A DNA stretch of 64,000 nucleotides. Origin: Microvelia longipes (taxonomy: Eukaryota > Arthropoda > Insecta > Hemiptera > Veliidae). A program made the translations under genes and the position numbers. The notes under the pieces are model-generated. The model had not been told where the DNA came from. It saw only the letters and a list, made by a program, of their open reading frames with translations, and made no database searches. The stretch spans positions 59,235,877 to 59,299,876 of the forward strand of contig JACMZG010000008.1 in NCBI GenBank assembly GCA_018340805.1, in the 5' to 3' direction. Positions 23,105 through 34,260 of the stretch are shown piece after piece; position 1 is the first letter of the stretch, and every line of letters starts with the position of its first letter.

Positions 23105-24886
23105 TTGTCGCTCGTCCTTTCGCGGCTACGTAAAGCAGGTCTGACGTTAAATCGGGAGAAATGTAGATTTTGCGTCCAACAATTGAAGTACCTGGGATAC
23201 TTAGTTGACGTCCATGGGTTAAGAGTTGACCCTGATAAAATCAGTGCCATCGTTAAATACCCGGCTCCTAAGACGCCTAAGCAACTTCGACGTTTCTTAG
23301 GGATGGCGTCATGGTATCGTCGATTTGTACCGGCGTTTTCAACGATCACAGCGCCTCTTACCGCCTTACTTAAGAAAGGATGCCGTTGGGAGTGGTCTCC
23401 AAAATGCGTTGAGGCTTTTCGAGACCTCAAGGAGCAACTTATCACTGCCCCTGTCCTCAATTGTCCCGATTTTGACAAGTCTTTTATTTTACAGACCGAT
23501 GCTAGCGAAGTAGGCCTCGGTGCGATTTTATCACAAGAGCTGGAGGAAGGAGAGCGCGTGATAGCTTTCGCTAGTCGGTCTCTGACAAAATTAGAGGGGA
23601 AGTACTCGGCAACGGAGTTGGAAGCGTTGGCAGTGCTTTGGGTCATAGAGAAATTTAGGTCCTATCTCGAAGGCCAAAGTTTCAGTGTGGTTACGGACCA
23701 CATGGCATTGAAGTGGTTGATGAGTCTGAAAGAACCAAAAGGAAGACTCGCCCGTTGGGTTCTCAGACTCCAGCAATATGACTTCACGATAAGTCATCGC
23801 CCTGGTAAACTTAATACCGTGGCTGATGCCATATCCCGAGCTCCGGTTGATGCGGTCAACGTTGCTGCGGATCTGGAAGAGGAAGAGGAAGAAAAGTGGT
23901 ATTTAAAGATGGTGAGGAACGTTGAAGCCAATCCAGAAAAGTACCCTCTTTGGTCAATTCAGCAAGGTAGGTTGTATGCTAACCGTTTTAGGAAGAGAGG
24001 TCGCAATGAAGCGACATCTTCATGGAAGACTGTCGTGCCTAAAGAGAAGCGCCAAATGGTTATGGAGGAGAACCACGACTCACCTATGGCAGGACACCTT
24101 GGCACCTTTAAAACCAAGAAACGGGTTATGCAGAGGTACTACTGGCCTGGGATGGCTTCGGACATTTCTAGCTATGTCAAGAAATGTCATGTCTGTTTGG
24201 CTACGAAGAGCGAGTCTAAAAAGCCTGCAGGTATGATGGGTGATCAGCGTGATCCTGGTGCGCCCTGGCGAATGATTAGTGGAGATTTGATGGGACCCTT
24301 CCCTCGGTCTTCAAATCAAAATTGTCATCTTTTAGTCGTCGTTGATACGTTCACTAATATGCGCTACTGCATCCTTTGCGGAAGGCTGATGCTAAAGCAT
24401 TACCTTTGTGGAGGAACAGATATTTATGATGTTGGGGTTCCCCAGTATTTTATAGCGGACAACGGTCCTCAATGGCGGAGTCGTGAGTTCCAGGATTTGA
24501 TGAACAAGTACAAGGTTCGAATACTCTTCAACCCTCTGTATCATGCTCAGAGTAATCCGACGGAGCGATACAACCGCACGATTAAGGCGATGATCTGCGC
24601 TTATGTGAGAGATAATCATAAACACTGGGACAAGTACCTCCCACAACTTGGCTTTGCTTTAAGGACGGCAGTGAACGAATCCACCGGCTATTCGCCTTCA
24701 TTCTTGACCTTTGGGCGAAATCTTCATCCATCAGGAGAGCGAGTACCATCTAGTGAAGATCCTCTGCTCGCACCACAAGACCCGGATGCTCAAAGAACTG
24801 TGAAGCACCTGGACAAGGTCGAGGATATGAACGGAAAAGCTATTGGTCGTTGGCATGTGAGCGAGCTCAAGCAAGAGCCTGATTAA
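23105..24886 (+). pseudogene. Gypsy pol: RT thumb, RNase H and integrase (593 codons open)
   Basis: Domains: the RT thumb with LGYLVDVHGLRVDPDKI (about 36-55) and FLGMASWYRRFVPAF (about 64-80). RNase H has LQTDASEVGLGAILSQ (about 129-144), a TELEALAVLW segment carrying the catalytic Glu, and VVTDHMALKWL. The integrase HHCC zinc finger (HDSPMAGHLG ... CHVCLATK, about 322-364) is followed by a catalytic core with Asp in GDLMGP, Asp in FIADNGPQW and Glu in NPTERYNRTIKAMI. The start is just the first ATG after the upstream frameshift. The core between about 24360 and 24425 reads in a wrong frame between two compensating indels, so even this ORF is probably non-functional. No chromodomain was seen at the C-terminus. 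Confidence 0.9.
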
Positions 24887-25013
24887 ACATCTCACCGATG
24901 CAACCCACCGACTCTCCGTTTCACCTCAACGAACTCACCGGATATGATATTGTGTATAATATTTTTTTTTGTAAGGTCCTTTTCTTTGTTTGATTATGTT
25001 TTCTTCTTCTCCT

Positions 25014-25031
25014 TAAGAGGGGAATTCATTT
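25014..25031 (+). promoter_or_regulatory. Polypurine tract before 3' LTR
   Basis: AAGAGGGGAATTCATTT directly precedes the TGTAAC start of the 3' LTR, where the plus-strand primer is expected. Confidence 0.7.
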
Positions 25032-26619
25032 TGTAACATAAATTTTCAATACTTGGTTCACACCAGTTTTAATTTTAATTTATTTTAAAATTTTGGTGTG
25101 AGTTCAAAGATAATTAGTTTAGCAGTTGTATAATTTAAATTTAAATTCTGAATTGTATTGGCGGGAAAGGGGACCGCCATCTTTATTTTTATTAGCGCTT
25201 TATTAATTAAGTTAATAACATTCTTTTATTGTTGAGTTATATTTAATTTGGTCTAAATTAGGATTAATTTTTAGTTCAGAGTTTTGATTATTTAATTTGG
25301 GTTTATTATATTAGGTTTAAACCCAAGTTTAGGGTTTTGGGGAAGGTTATACCGGAGCAGGTTGTTCTAGGTGGTTCCGAGGTGAACACATTTTCTGTTA
25401 GGTGCTTTTTCGGCCCTAATTTTAGTTCAAGTTTAACTTCACCCGTTTAAGGGGATTATCTGGGTAGTTCAGTTTTTCTGGATTAGTGGGAGTAATAACA
25501 ACAAACAACATTGTAACATAACTAAGTAAGTTAACAGTTGTGTTGTTAAGTTGCAACATTGTAATTGTAACTTTACAATTTGAGGCTGCTCGGTTGACGA
25601 AGTTAATCTCTTGGTGCCTGCTTACTGGACGATCTGCCACTGTGTTTGTGCTGAGGCTTAGCCACAAATCTTAAAGTGTTCTGGTGCCTTAAGTCAGTTG
25701 CTGCTCCAAACTGTTCTCACTATTTTGATTTGGCAATCTATAAATATCAGGTCAGACAGATACCGCAAATCCTTTCTTATCACCTTTCGGGCTGGACGCT
25801 CGAATCGGATGACCTTCTCATCATTATTTTATTTCTATTTTATCAGAAGTTTCTTTTCCTTTTATTAGTATTAAGCCTCCATATATTGTAAGCCCTAGGA
25901 AGTCAGTAACGGCCAGTAGAAGACTACTGTGCATAGGTAGGGATCAATGTAAGGGGCCCTATAGTTTATTAGGCAGATCTTTATGTATATTACTTTCATT
26001 TATTTACAGTCAGCTAGATCAGAGCACTTAAAAATCAAGTCACTTTTCTTTATATTTTGTTTTCAAGTAATTATTTTATACTTAAATCTTCAATATAGTT
26101 TACTTTTATTTTATGTGTCTGATCTCTTCTATCAATTTTGATTCCTGGGCAGAACTTAATTACTGTTCTGAACAAGAATATAGTATTAACTTTTTATTTA
26201 AATTCAAATATTTGTCTCATTTAACTTTATTACTGCTTGAATTAGCCAGCTCCTGGATACCAAGAGTTTGCTATTTCAGCATCCAAATTTGTTCCCAAAT
26301 TATATTTAATACAGACTGGATTCCTCGTTCACCAGTCTACACCTTAACCTCCCCTATTCCTCTTCCTCAATCCCTCCTCTGCCCCACATTTGTCTGTCCA
26401 GTATTGTCTTCATACTGAGGTCACCATTTGTGTCTACTCCTCTGAAAATACTGTTAAAAGCTGAACGAGGTGGCGCTCAAATTAGTTTAAAAGAGAGCCT
26501 AACTCTCTATGATCATATCTCTAAAAGTTCAGGTCGCTCAAAAGAAGCCTACGCCCTTAAAGTGCACCAGACTGAGTTGGGTACAGAACATCACTCACAA
26601 CATAGCCGTTAAAGGCTAT
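25032..26619 (+). repeat. Gypsy 3' LTR (~1.59 kb)
   Basis: Near copy of 18967-20536. Differences I could see are a few bases (catcac/cataac, gagctgg/gggctgg) and short insertions such as tttct in the 25830 run. The copy is slightly longer than the 5' LTR. Confidence 0.93.
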
Positions 26620-26639
26620 AATATAACAATAATAAGTTT

Positions 26640-26720
26640 CTAACCCGGGCCTGGGTTCGAGTACTGAGAGAACTCGGATCCACTCCGGATCGTGGCTCCA
26701 CTCACGGCGTAATAGCTACA
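26640..26720 (+). repeat. Possible SINE fragment with B box-like word
   Basis: cctgggttcgagtactg resembles the B box of tRNA promoters (GGTTCRANYCC), and a related cctgggttcgaatactgg occurs at 51222. No A box was found at the right spacing. Confidence 0.3.
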
Positions 26721-26901
26721 TACGTGGTAATAAGCCATTTGGTCAATATCGCGTTTACAACAACATGTGCGATGTTGTTGTTAACGCGAGTTATGGTATA
26801 ACTTATAGTTAACGCATTTGCATGTGGTAAATTCGTTTTTCTAGTTAATCCATAAATACTTACAACTCATAAATTTAAAAGACTTCAACTTCTTTAGATT
26901 A

Positions 26902-27272
26902 TGAAGAGTTAGCTTTAGTTAATACATTTTATGAGCAAAACCCCATAGCATTAAATAGACAAATACTATATAATCAATATGCTAATATTTCGCAAAATTT
27001 ACGTTTCCTTGTAATAAATAATGTGCTGTTATAAAACTGCTATATTTGTCACTTCCGCGGGCATTAAAGAAAGTGTTATTTTTATTAAAAACTTCAAATT
27101 GTATTGGCAAAAATTCGATGACCTTCATTGTTCCCAGGCTATTTTTGAGAATAGTATTGTAGTCTTACTGTATAAATATTTAAAACTTAATATTAAGGAC
27201 CAAGAGAAAGAGCAATTGAAAGGGTTTTATCATTCTATTGCCTTCGGGGCTTTAAACAAACAATCTTCCTAG
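26902..27272 (+). pseudogene. Orphan eroded ORF, unrecognised
   Basis: After a polypyrimidine tract and AG (cttcaacttctttag) one frame stays open for about 45 codons (EELALVNTFYEQNPIALNRQ ... LRFLVINNVLL) to 27024. A second frame is open from 27021 to 27272 (KTAIFVTSAGIKESVIFIKN ... YHSIAFGALNKQ). The amino-acid composition is protein-like despite AT-rich DNA, and the two halves abut at a probable frameshift. I recognise no family. It could be an eroded exon of a host gene, a captured gene or an endogenised fragment. It lies just 3' of the Gypsy LTR on the strand opposite the receptor gene. Confidence 0.4.
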
Positions 27273-27296
27273 ATTGAAAGAGAAAATATTATAAGT

Positions 27297-27332
27297 TTTG
27301 GATCTCCGTTTATGATTACAAACGCAGATCCA
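27297..27332. repeat. Hairpin, 14 bp stem
   Basis: ttggatctccgttt and aaacgcagatccaa pair with one mismatch around an 8 nt loop. Confidence 0.65.
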
Positions 27333-28366
27333 ATTAGAGCTGCTTGTCTTGAAGACTAATTAGACTAAGTAATGTTTAATCTATTTTAGAATGAATTGAT
27401 AGTCTAAATCTCTATAGACACGAATCCCTAACTTCATGCAAAGGTCTAACTTTCATCCTAGGTTGTAAGGGTTAAAGTTAAAGGTGCTGTGGTCACTGGG
27501 TTGGACATGACCCTTAATAGCGAGACTAGAGTAAACTTCAGCCTATTTTATGCTCTTCATATTAAAAGCTAAAAGGTTCTTTATTCCATGATTCATTGAT
27601 TATTTTTTTAAGAAGACAATATTGTTAATTTTAATAAAAATTTATTAAAATTAAGGACACGAGATTTTCGGACATTTCCTATCTAATACATGATAGGATT
27701 AAACTAATAATTGTACACACTAAATAAAAATGTATGAAGTAAACTAGTTCTGTCCTTTATTAGTAACTCACGTCAAGTAAATGCTTACTTTAAAAATGAA
27801 ATAGGTTATAACAATAGAGGAAATAATGGCTCAAATTATTTTCGCCTCTAAGGGTGATACAAGCCTTGATGTGGTTAAGTAAGGCTTATACACAGACATA
27901 CGTCCTATTTTCTTACTAAGCATTTAATATTTGCACTTTCAAGAGAATTTTAAATAGAAGATTACTTTTATAATTGAGGTCACATGTTATATGATTATAA
28001 AAGAGTAAATGTTTTTGGACTGGTATGATATATATAATTTAATTTTTTTGAAGACTGCATTCCTATATAATATTAATTTATTTAATAACTCTCACAAGGT
28101 TTCATTGTGTGAAGCTCAACATCTTCAGGTGAGGATGTTGAGGGTTAAAACCACTCAAGTGCGATCTAACCAGAACTTACTTTTTCGATCGCAATTATAT
28201 AGTGTAATTTGATTTGTAATCCACCTTATAGAAGATAATTACAACTAAAATAAATATAATTTGTTAGTTAAAATTGTATAATAATTTAATAATATAAGTA
28301 ATAATTACTTTTAATAATTTATTCACTAATAAATTATTTTATAGGTTAAAAAACAATTTTACTTAC
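27333..28366. other. Non-coding intronic sequence
   Basis: No ORF with conserved features. A 9 bp-stem hairpin (ctcaacatc/gatgttgag) lies at 28112-28138. The sequence leads into the donor of the TM5 exon on the minus strand. Confidence 0.5.
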
Positions 28367-28584
28367 TTTCTTTTTATTCTTCATAAGATTGGCATCCCTG
28401 TGTATCATGGCATTGCCAGGCGCCCTGGAACCCCAGAGTGTGTGTGCCATCCTGGCGTATACAAAGGATATGACAGCTAACGGCGTCACATATTGGAGCA
28501 TGAAGAGGATTATACGATATATTTGCATTTCACCATCCGATAATCCTTCGTTTATGCAAAATGGCTTTTTAACCAATCTTCCGA
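28367..28584 (-). CDS. RYa-R: Neuropeptide GPCR, ECL2-TM5-ICL3 exon
   Basis: This 218 bp exon has the acceptor ttttccttttccag and donor gtaagt. Its two leading bases complete the split Val codon begun by the TM4 exon. It encodes GRLVKKPFCINEGLSDGEM, whose Cys is the ECL2 partner of the TM3 disulphide, then TM5 (IYRIILFMLQYVTPLAVISF). It continues into ICL3: VYARMAHTLWGSRAPGN, then a stretch rich in charged residues ending LMKNKKK. The YARM...LWG(S/N)(R/K)APGN signature is what I associate with arthropod RYamide receptors. GPR83-like and NPY-type receptors are the nearest alternatives. The predicted start at 28621 is upstream of the splice site and not used. Confidence 0.85.
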
Positions 28585-28629
28585 CTGGAAAAGGAAAATA
28601 ATTGTTAGTAGTTAGTGCCAAAAATAGTT

Positions 28630-29168
28630 GTTAGTAGAATAGTACTAATATAGAAGGAGCATAGGACCGTAAACCCAATGTAATTCTATTGATAACACGA
28701 AAGCCGGTTGGTGGGCTTAAGTATGGGTACCATCCTAACAACAAAACATTATTTTAAATATGTGTCATAAATATCCATTAATGAAGAAAGATCGTAAAGA
28801 ACAAATATAATAACTTAAAACACCTGTGAGTATTTAATAAAACCGGTCTTAGATGGCAAAAGGGTAGCGGAATACAAGAATCTACATTTAGTTGACGAGG
28901 ACTACTTTTAAAATAATTTTAATTAAAAACGTTTAACTACAATTAAAAATGCTTAAAATATTGTAATGCACCGATATTTATATTAGTATTTTATGAATAA
29001 TGAATCATTAATTAATAATAGAACATAATAATTCAGCAACCGGAAGTATTGCCAACTTTTTTATAAGAAAATTGTATATTGTTAGGGTGGCAGCATTACT
29101 TAAGACCACCAGTGAACCACCTTTCGTGTAATCAGTAGTGCTCCTTCTATATATAATATTATTCTAAG
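28630..29168. mobile_element. MITE B copy 1 (CTTAGAATAAT ends)
   Basis: About 0.54 kb with inverted ends (tagaaggagc...gtgctccttctata...ttctaag) and inner inverted words (ccggttggtgg/ccaccagtgaacc; tgccaac/gttagggtggcag). It matches copy 2 at 32556-33084 along its whole length. The left terminus is degraded and no target duplication is certain. It begins only about 45 bp upstream of the TM5 exon acceptor in gene orientation. Confidence 0.85.
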
Positions 29169-30693
29169 GCTAATAGTAAACTCAATCAGTGTTCTTTAAA
29201 TAAAATGACGGGACAAGTAAAGAACTTATATATTTTTAATAATTAAAATAGGGTCTTCAACATAAGTGGTATCATTAGAGCTTTGTTGAACAAGAGTATT
29301 TGATAGTAGTGGTGGTGAACCTATAAAGACTCACTCTGCCCAGCAGACGAATAGGATTTATAATTAAATTTTATGGGGACGGTCTAGCTTTTAATTTAGA
29401 TATATATTCAATCTAAAGAAGGACCCATTTGAAACCTTAGGGTTTTATTAATATGTTTTTCTATTTAGGCATTCTAAAATCTAGTTTCTTCAGCTAATAG
29501 AATATTCACTAACAGAGACATATGGTAGTAAGCTGTGAGAGGAGTAGAAACCAAACTTAATGATTGGAAAAATATTTATGTGCAATTTAAATGAAAAATG
29601 CCGACTTCTGAAGAAGGCCTAATTTACGGCCGAAAGCTCAAACTTTGTGTTTTTATACCTATCTGACCACTACCTCATAAAATTATCTTGTTATGAGCCA
29701 AATTATCTTGTTGTTATAAAATGAAATAGTTATGAGCCAAGGAAGTAAAATGAGCTACTTCATCCTAAGGTGAAACCGAGGAAAAGAGGGATATTATTGC
29801 GGGGATAATAGATCAAGTTACTCATATTGCGCATGAGAAATTTGATCTCCAATATAAGGTACTATGTTTGAGAATCTTATTTATGCCAAGAGCAAAAAAT
29901 TGTTTTTTTTCGAGGCGGCACCCCCAAAATTATTGGTTTAAAATACGTTTGATATCAAATTTGGATTTACACAAAAACAAATTTTCAGTTAATTATGGTT
30001 AAAAGTAATTCCCCCGAAGAGACTCAAACCTACCTCAGCGGATAAACCCCCGTTTTAGGTTTTTCTAACTATATGCAATAAGTTGTCTTTTGTTCCTTTT
30101 GGAAGAACTCATATTTTAAACGAAAACATGTATGCCATTTAAGAACTAAAAATCATACTGAGATAATATTTGAATATACATTATAAACAAATAAAAGCAA
30201 GAAAAATATGTGATGAATAAGTAAAAATAAAATAATGGAAGAATCAGTTGCCATATACACTTCTAATTTGTAAATTACTTCTTGGACTTTGAAACGTTAA
30301 GTTATAAACAAAAGATTTCCTGATACTCATGTAATATTTTAATATGTTGTAACTGCACTGTATAACTTCAAAAATCATTTCATTCAAAGCAACTGCTTTG
30401 AATAAGGAGGCGATTTAAATCTTCCCAAAATAAAAAACCAACACGATTGCCCGGAGTTACGGTTTGAAGTACAAATAAACTCGCATGTGGTATAGACACA
30501 AGTGGTCCGAGCACGTTTACATTTTTTTAAAAGGAAAAATTCAAATAAAGGAACAGGCAAAATACTAAAAAATTAGCGTAGAAACGTGCAAATGCTTTAG
30601 GAGGCTAAGCATAGTTTTTATTCTGCCTTCAATTTTTTTTTCCAAATGGCTTCCAAAATCTTTTCTTATCATACAAATAGTATCATTACAAAC
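29169..30693. other. Non-coding intronic sequence
   Basis: No gene seen. It contains the CTGAAGA...GAAA motif at 29608-29636 and otherwise AT-rich unique-looking sequence. Confidence 0.45.
29608..29636 (+). ncRNA. Hammerhead-like core motif (candidate)
   Basis: CTGAAGA, then a GGCC/GGCC 4 bp stem with loop TAATTTAC, then GAAAG: the order CUGANGA-stem II-GAAA of hammerhead ribozymes, which Penelope-like elements and retrozymes carry. I could not pair a convincing stem I, and stem III would be only about 2 bp. Low confidence. Confidence 0.25.
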
Positions 30694-30815
30694 CTTTATC
30701 AACTTCTTCTACTTGTATAACGCTCAAAGATACTGCCATGGGCGCTGCTAAAACAGCACCTAAAATCCATATACCAAGTAATTGTAGCTTCCCTCTTAAT
30801 TTGGACGGACGTGCA
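30694..30815 (-). CDS. RYa-R: Neuropeptide GPCR, ICL2-TM4 exon
   Basis: This 122 bp exon on the minus strand has the acceptor tatatgttacag and a weak donor, gtttgt. One leading base completes a Ser codon (AG|T) from the TM3 exon. It then reads ARPSKLRGKLQ (end of ICL2) and TM4 (LLGIWILGAVLAAPMAVSL, with the conserved Trp and Pro), then SVIQVEEVDK and one base of a split Val codon. The phases (1 + 40 codons + 1) match both neighbours exactly, which supports all three exons as one gene. Confidence 0.85.
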
Positions 30816-30822
30816 CTGTAAC

Positions 30823-30849
30823 ATATAATAATAATAATAATAATAATTG
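30823..30849. repeat. (TAA)n microsatellite
   Basis: About nine units just 5' of the TM4 exon acceptor on the gene strand, close to the expected branch point. Confidence 0.9.
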
Positions 30850-32080
30850 AAAATTATTTTACGAACCTTTTTTAAAGGAAAATTTAGTTATAAAATGGAA
30901 AAAAATTAAAATGAAAATCACGTCCTTCGTAAGTACAGGGCAAAAAAATTAAGGACTAAAACGTCCATGCCCAAGAGGCAAAAGATGCTTTAGAATCTAT
31001 TTGAATTTTATACAGACGGATAAAAGCCCTAAAAATTAAGTTTTTTACTTCTTTTACTACGAAGTCTGTTTCTGAGGTTCAATTTTATTTATACATCTTT
31101 TTCACTAGTTTTAAAAATGTCTTTTTACCTTTTGGTTTTATAATATATGCAGAAAACTTAACATATTAAAAGACTTTTAATACAGAAGACATGAGATGTA
31201 AAACTAACAAGTTTAATTCTGTAGCGAGGGAAAATTTCTTAGGGTATTTTTCAACGATAAAAATCCTAATTACTTTATTAAAGCCAACACTGCGCGGCAT
31301 GTTTTAGGAACATGTTTCAAAAGGTAAGTATGAGAAAGGTTTAAGTAATGCAAATGTAATTTATTGCTGTATTTTCATAATACTTCATAATTTTGCATAG
31401 CTATAAAAAGTATTTCTAAAACGAGAGATTCTCGTTTTATATAAGCAAAAAGTACTTGTTTAAAAAGGGATTTCAATCATTTTATAGCTCTAATAGTAAA
31501 ACCTTGGGTAATCTTTATAAAGAATTAAAATATTCCTACCTTAGATTACTTAAGATTCCTAAAAGATTCCTAAGCATAGTTTAACGTAATTCGTATATAT
31601 TAGGTAAAATTAATGAAGACTACAGTCCTTATTTTTAAAATATGTTGAATTTACATATAACAGACGTTTTGCCTTACTTACTATATAAGAACAATAAAAA
31701 CAAACATTTAATAAAATAAAATAATAAATAATAATAAACAAATAAGATAATCATTACCACAGTTAAAAAGGTTAATAAATTTATTAACTTTTATTGGTCT
31801 AAAGGTAAATACCTTAAGACCAACGTTTATTACAAATCAATAGATTTAACTTAATCTGATTAGGTTTACTTATAATTTGGTGATAATTGTCCATATTTGT
31901 TTTTTTTTAGTTTCATATTTATTGTTATTATAACACTGAAGACGCCAGGGTGCGCCAGGCGAAACATCGGTTGTATGTAAATTAAACTTATTTTCAAAAT
32001 AAGAACTGAAGTTTTCAATAATTTTAGTAATTATGTTATTTGAAAACAGCCTGCAATATATTTTTACATTTCTTCATTTA
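30850..32080. other. Non-coding intronic sequence with short hairpins
   Basis: Hairpins: aaaacgag/ctcgtttt at 31419-31439, and ttggtctaaaggta/taccttaagaccaa at 31794-31823. A CTGAAGA...GAAAC motif lies at 31936-31965. No ORF with recognisable content. Confidence 0.5.
31936..31965 (+). ncRNA. Second hammerhead-like motif (candidate)
   Basis: CTGAAGA, a CGCC...GGCG stem and GAAAC; an ACAT/ATGT pairing downstream could be stem III. Closing stem II leaves the core G ambiguous and stem I does not pair, so it may be a decayed motif or chance. Confidence 0.2.
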
Positions 32081-32084
32081 TACC

Positions 32085-32555
32085 GTAGGTATAATGGAAA
32101 AGTATTGTTTGCTAAAAATCCGAAACCAGGATGTCACCTGACACATTCATTTTATGTGTTATAAAGGCCTCCTAAGTGAATTGCACAAAGTTGTCTGTCT
32201 GAGTTTATGTGTGTGTATGTGTCTGTTATAATCGTAGCTACTAGTGTATTATGCTAAAAAATCAATCTATTGGTGAATTTTGCAATCCGGAAAATAATTT
32301 TAAATAATGACAGCAAAATTTTCGAAAAACCATAAAACGAGAAGGAATATTGCGATCGGATTAAGTTTGGTATGCATTTAGCCGTGTATAAGACTAACGT
32401 ATGTGCCATGTTTCATCTCATTATCAGCAATAGATCAATTTTTATCAAATGACTTGTATATGTTTCCAGGTTTCATTTTATAAATTACAAAAATATTTTA
32501 TCATGCCAAATGAAAAGGTTTTATTTAAAATATATCGGGCACGGAGTACCTCGGA
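32085..32555 (-). repeat. Family A copy (inverted), interrupted by MITE B
   Basis: The tail end (accgtaggtataatggaaaagtatt) comes first on the plus strand, then tatgtgtctgttataatcgtagctac, the gccatgtttcatctcattatcagcaa body and ctcggac. It resumes after the MITE at 33085. Confidence 0.7.
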
Positions 32556-33084
32556 CTTAGAATAATACTATATATAGAAGGAGCACAGGGCCGTAAACAC
32601 AATGTAATTCCACTAATAACACGAATGCAGGTTGACTGGTGCAACTAAGTAATGCTGCCAACCTGACAACAAAACATTATTTTAAATATATATTAATGAA
32701 AATAGATCGTAAAGAACAAATAAAATAATTTAAAACACTTGCTGAGTATTTAACAATTCCGGTCTTAGATGGCAAAAGGGTGGCGGAATACAAGAATCTA
32801 CATTTAGTTGACGAGGACTACTTATTATATATAATTTTAATAAATACGTTAAACTACAATTTAAAATGCTTTAAATATTGTAATGCACCGATATTTTTAT
32901 TAGTATTTTATGAATAATCAATCATTAATTAATAATAGAACATAATAATTCAGCAACCGGAAGTATTGCCAACTTTTTTTTAGAAAATTGTATATTGTTA
33001 GGGTGGCAGCATTACTTAGTTGCACCAGTGAACTGACTTTCGTGTTATCAGTAGAGCTCCTTCTATATATAGTATTATTCTAAG
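32556..33084. mobile_element. MITE B copy 2, with 8 bp target duplication
   Basis: The left end CTTAGAATAATACTATATAT and the right end are inverted. It is flanked by ACCTCGGA on both sides (32548-32555 and 33085-33092). It has no ORF. An 8 bp duplication fits hAT or P superfamily elements, but the site lacks the hAT nTnnnnAn pattern. Inner inverted segments extend the pairing to about 90 bp per side. Confidence 0.92.
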
Positions 33085-33170
33085 ACCTCGGATCTTTTTC
33101 TCACATAATGGGATTTTTTACGCTCTTCTTACTTCTTCGGACTTGCTTCGTTCGTTCTCAAACTATACAA
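33085..33170 (+). repeat. Module S copy after MITE B
   Basis: acctcggatctttttctcac...cttcttcggacttgcttcgttcgttctc. It restores the module S start that MITE B split. Confidence 0.65.
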
Positions 33171-33599
33171 AATTACCTAAATTTATAATGATTTCTTGTA
33201 GGGACCCTAACAGCTCTTTGTTAGTGTTACATTAAAAACTTTAATTAAAGCAAAAAAAAATGCGGATTATACTTTTATATCATGTTTAAGAATGCATTAA
33301 AAACCTGTGATCATACTTGGCTGCCTAGTTTTTTATTAGTATAGTTTCTTTATAAGAATATGAGCTCTACATTTTATTAATGTATCACATGATTTTTACA
33401 CATTTAAACAAACTTTTTTCTATTATCTTAGGTGTCGAACCAAAAATATATATGCTTGCCAATAAATTACATACTAAAAGTTCATTTCAATAGCAATGAA
33501 ATTTCCACAACTAATTCATAACTAGTTTTGCTTTCTGACGACACTTTGAACGTCGAAAAGCAGTTGAAAATTAAAAATGATTGGTATTTAAAATGGAAA

Positions 33600-34260
33600 A
33601 ATCAATATTTATAAAATGGCGACCAATATCAAATTGAAACTTTGTGGGTCGATCGACCATCTATAGATAAATGTATGTGTCTAATGTAAACTCGAACGTT
33701 CAAATTTTCATGTTTTAACGAATTTATTAAATTTTTGATGACTTCAGGTCGCAAAATAGGCTATTATAGCCTAAAAATATTATCTTCCCAACAACTAGTC
33801 TGTTTTTTGTGACAAGTTTATCTCTCTAGCACAAACACCGAGGGAGTTATGGGTGTCACTGATAAACAAACATACAGACGGACAACATGATGAAAACCTC
33901 TCAGAACATCATGAAAATATCATAGATACGGATAGTTACGGTGAAACTATCCTAATTAATTATTAATATTTGAGTATTCGAATTTCTAAATTGAAGTTCA
34001 GGAAAGTGAATCCCTGTGTATAATATAAAAATTGGGTGAGTTTCATTTAATAAGACTAGTATATGAAAGGTTTTTATTGGATCAATTATTTTAAGTAGCA
34101 TCGTACAAGGTCACCTGGAAAGGCGACCGCTTGAAATAAAAATAATGCTTCCACTGCCTTAGGAAGAATGAAGCGAGTCTGAAAGTTAGGCAATTAACAT
34201 ATTTTGAAAATCAGCGAAGATGGTATATAGTGAGAAATAGTTACCCCACATGATTTTTTT
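33600..34260. repeat. Diverged family A tail and inverted module S
   Basis: 33820-33960 (tctctctagcacaaacaccgaggga...aacaaacatacagacgg...ggatagttacgg) is a diverged tail. 34150-34250 (ttaggaagaatgaagcgagtctgaaag...tagtgagaaatag) is a reverse-complement module S. Confidence 0.5.

Larger units (their letters stand above)
18967..26619 (+). mobile_element. Gypsy-type LTR retrotransposon, complete structure, broken genes
   Basis: Two long direct LTRs flank an internal region carrying, in order, a tRNA-Lys-type primer site, gag, protease, RT, RNase H and integrase. This order is Ty3/Gypsy (Metaviridae). A 5 bp target duplication AATAT is visible at 18962-18966 and 26620-26624. There is no env-like ORF between integrase and the 3' LTR. 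All three frames are needed to follow gag-pol, so it is not autonomous. It sits in the TM5-TM6 intron of the receptor gene, antisense to that gene. LTRs differ mainly by 1-5 bp indels in the parts compared, implying a fairly recent insertion. Confidence 0.93.

Noticed and set aside
22906..23646. 246-codon minus-strand ORF
   Set aside because: Antisense shadow of the Gypsy RT/RNase H coding strand.
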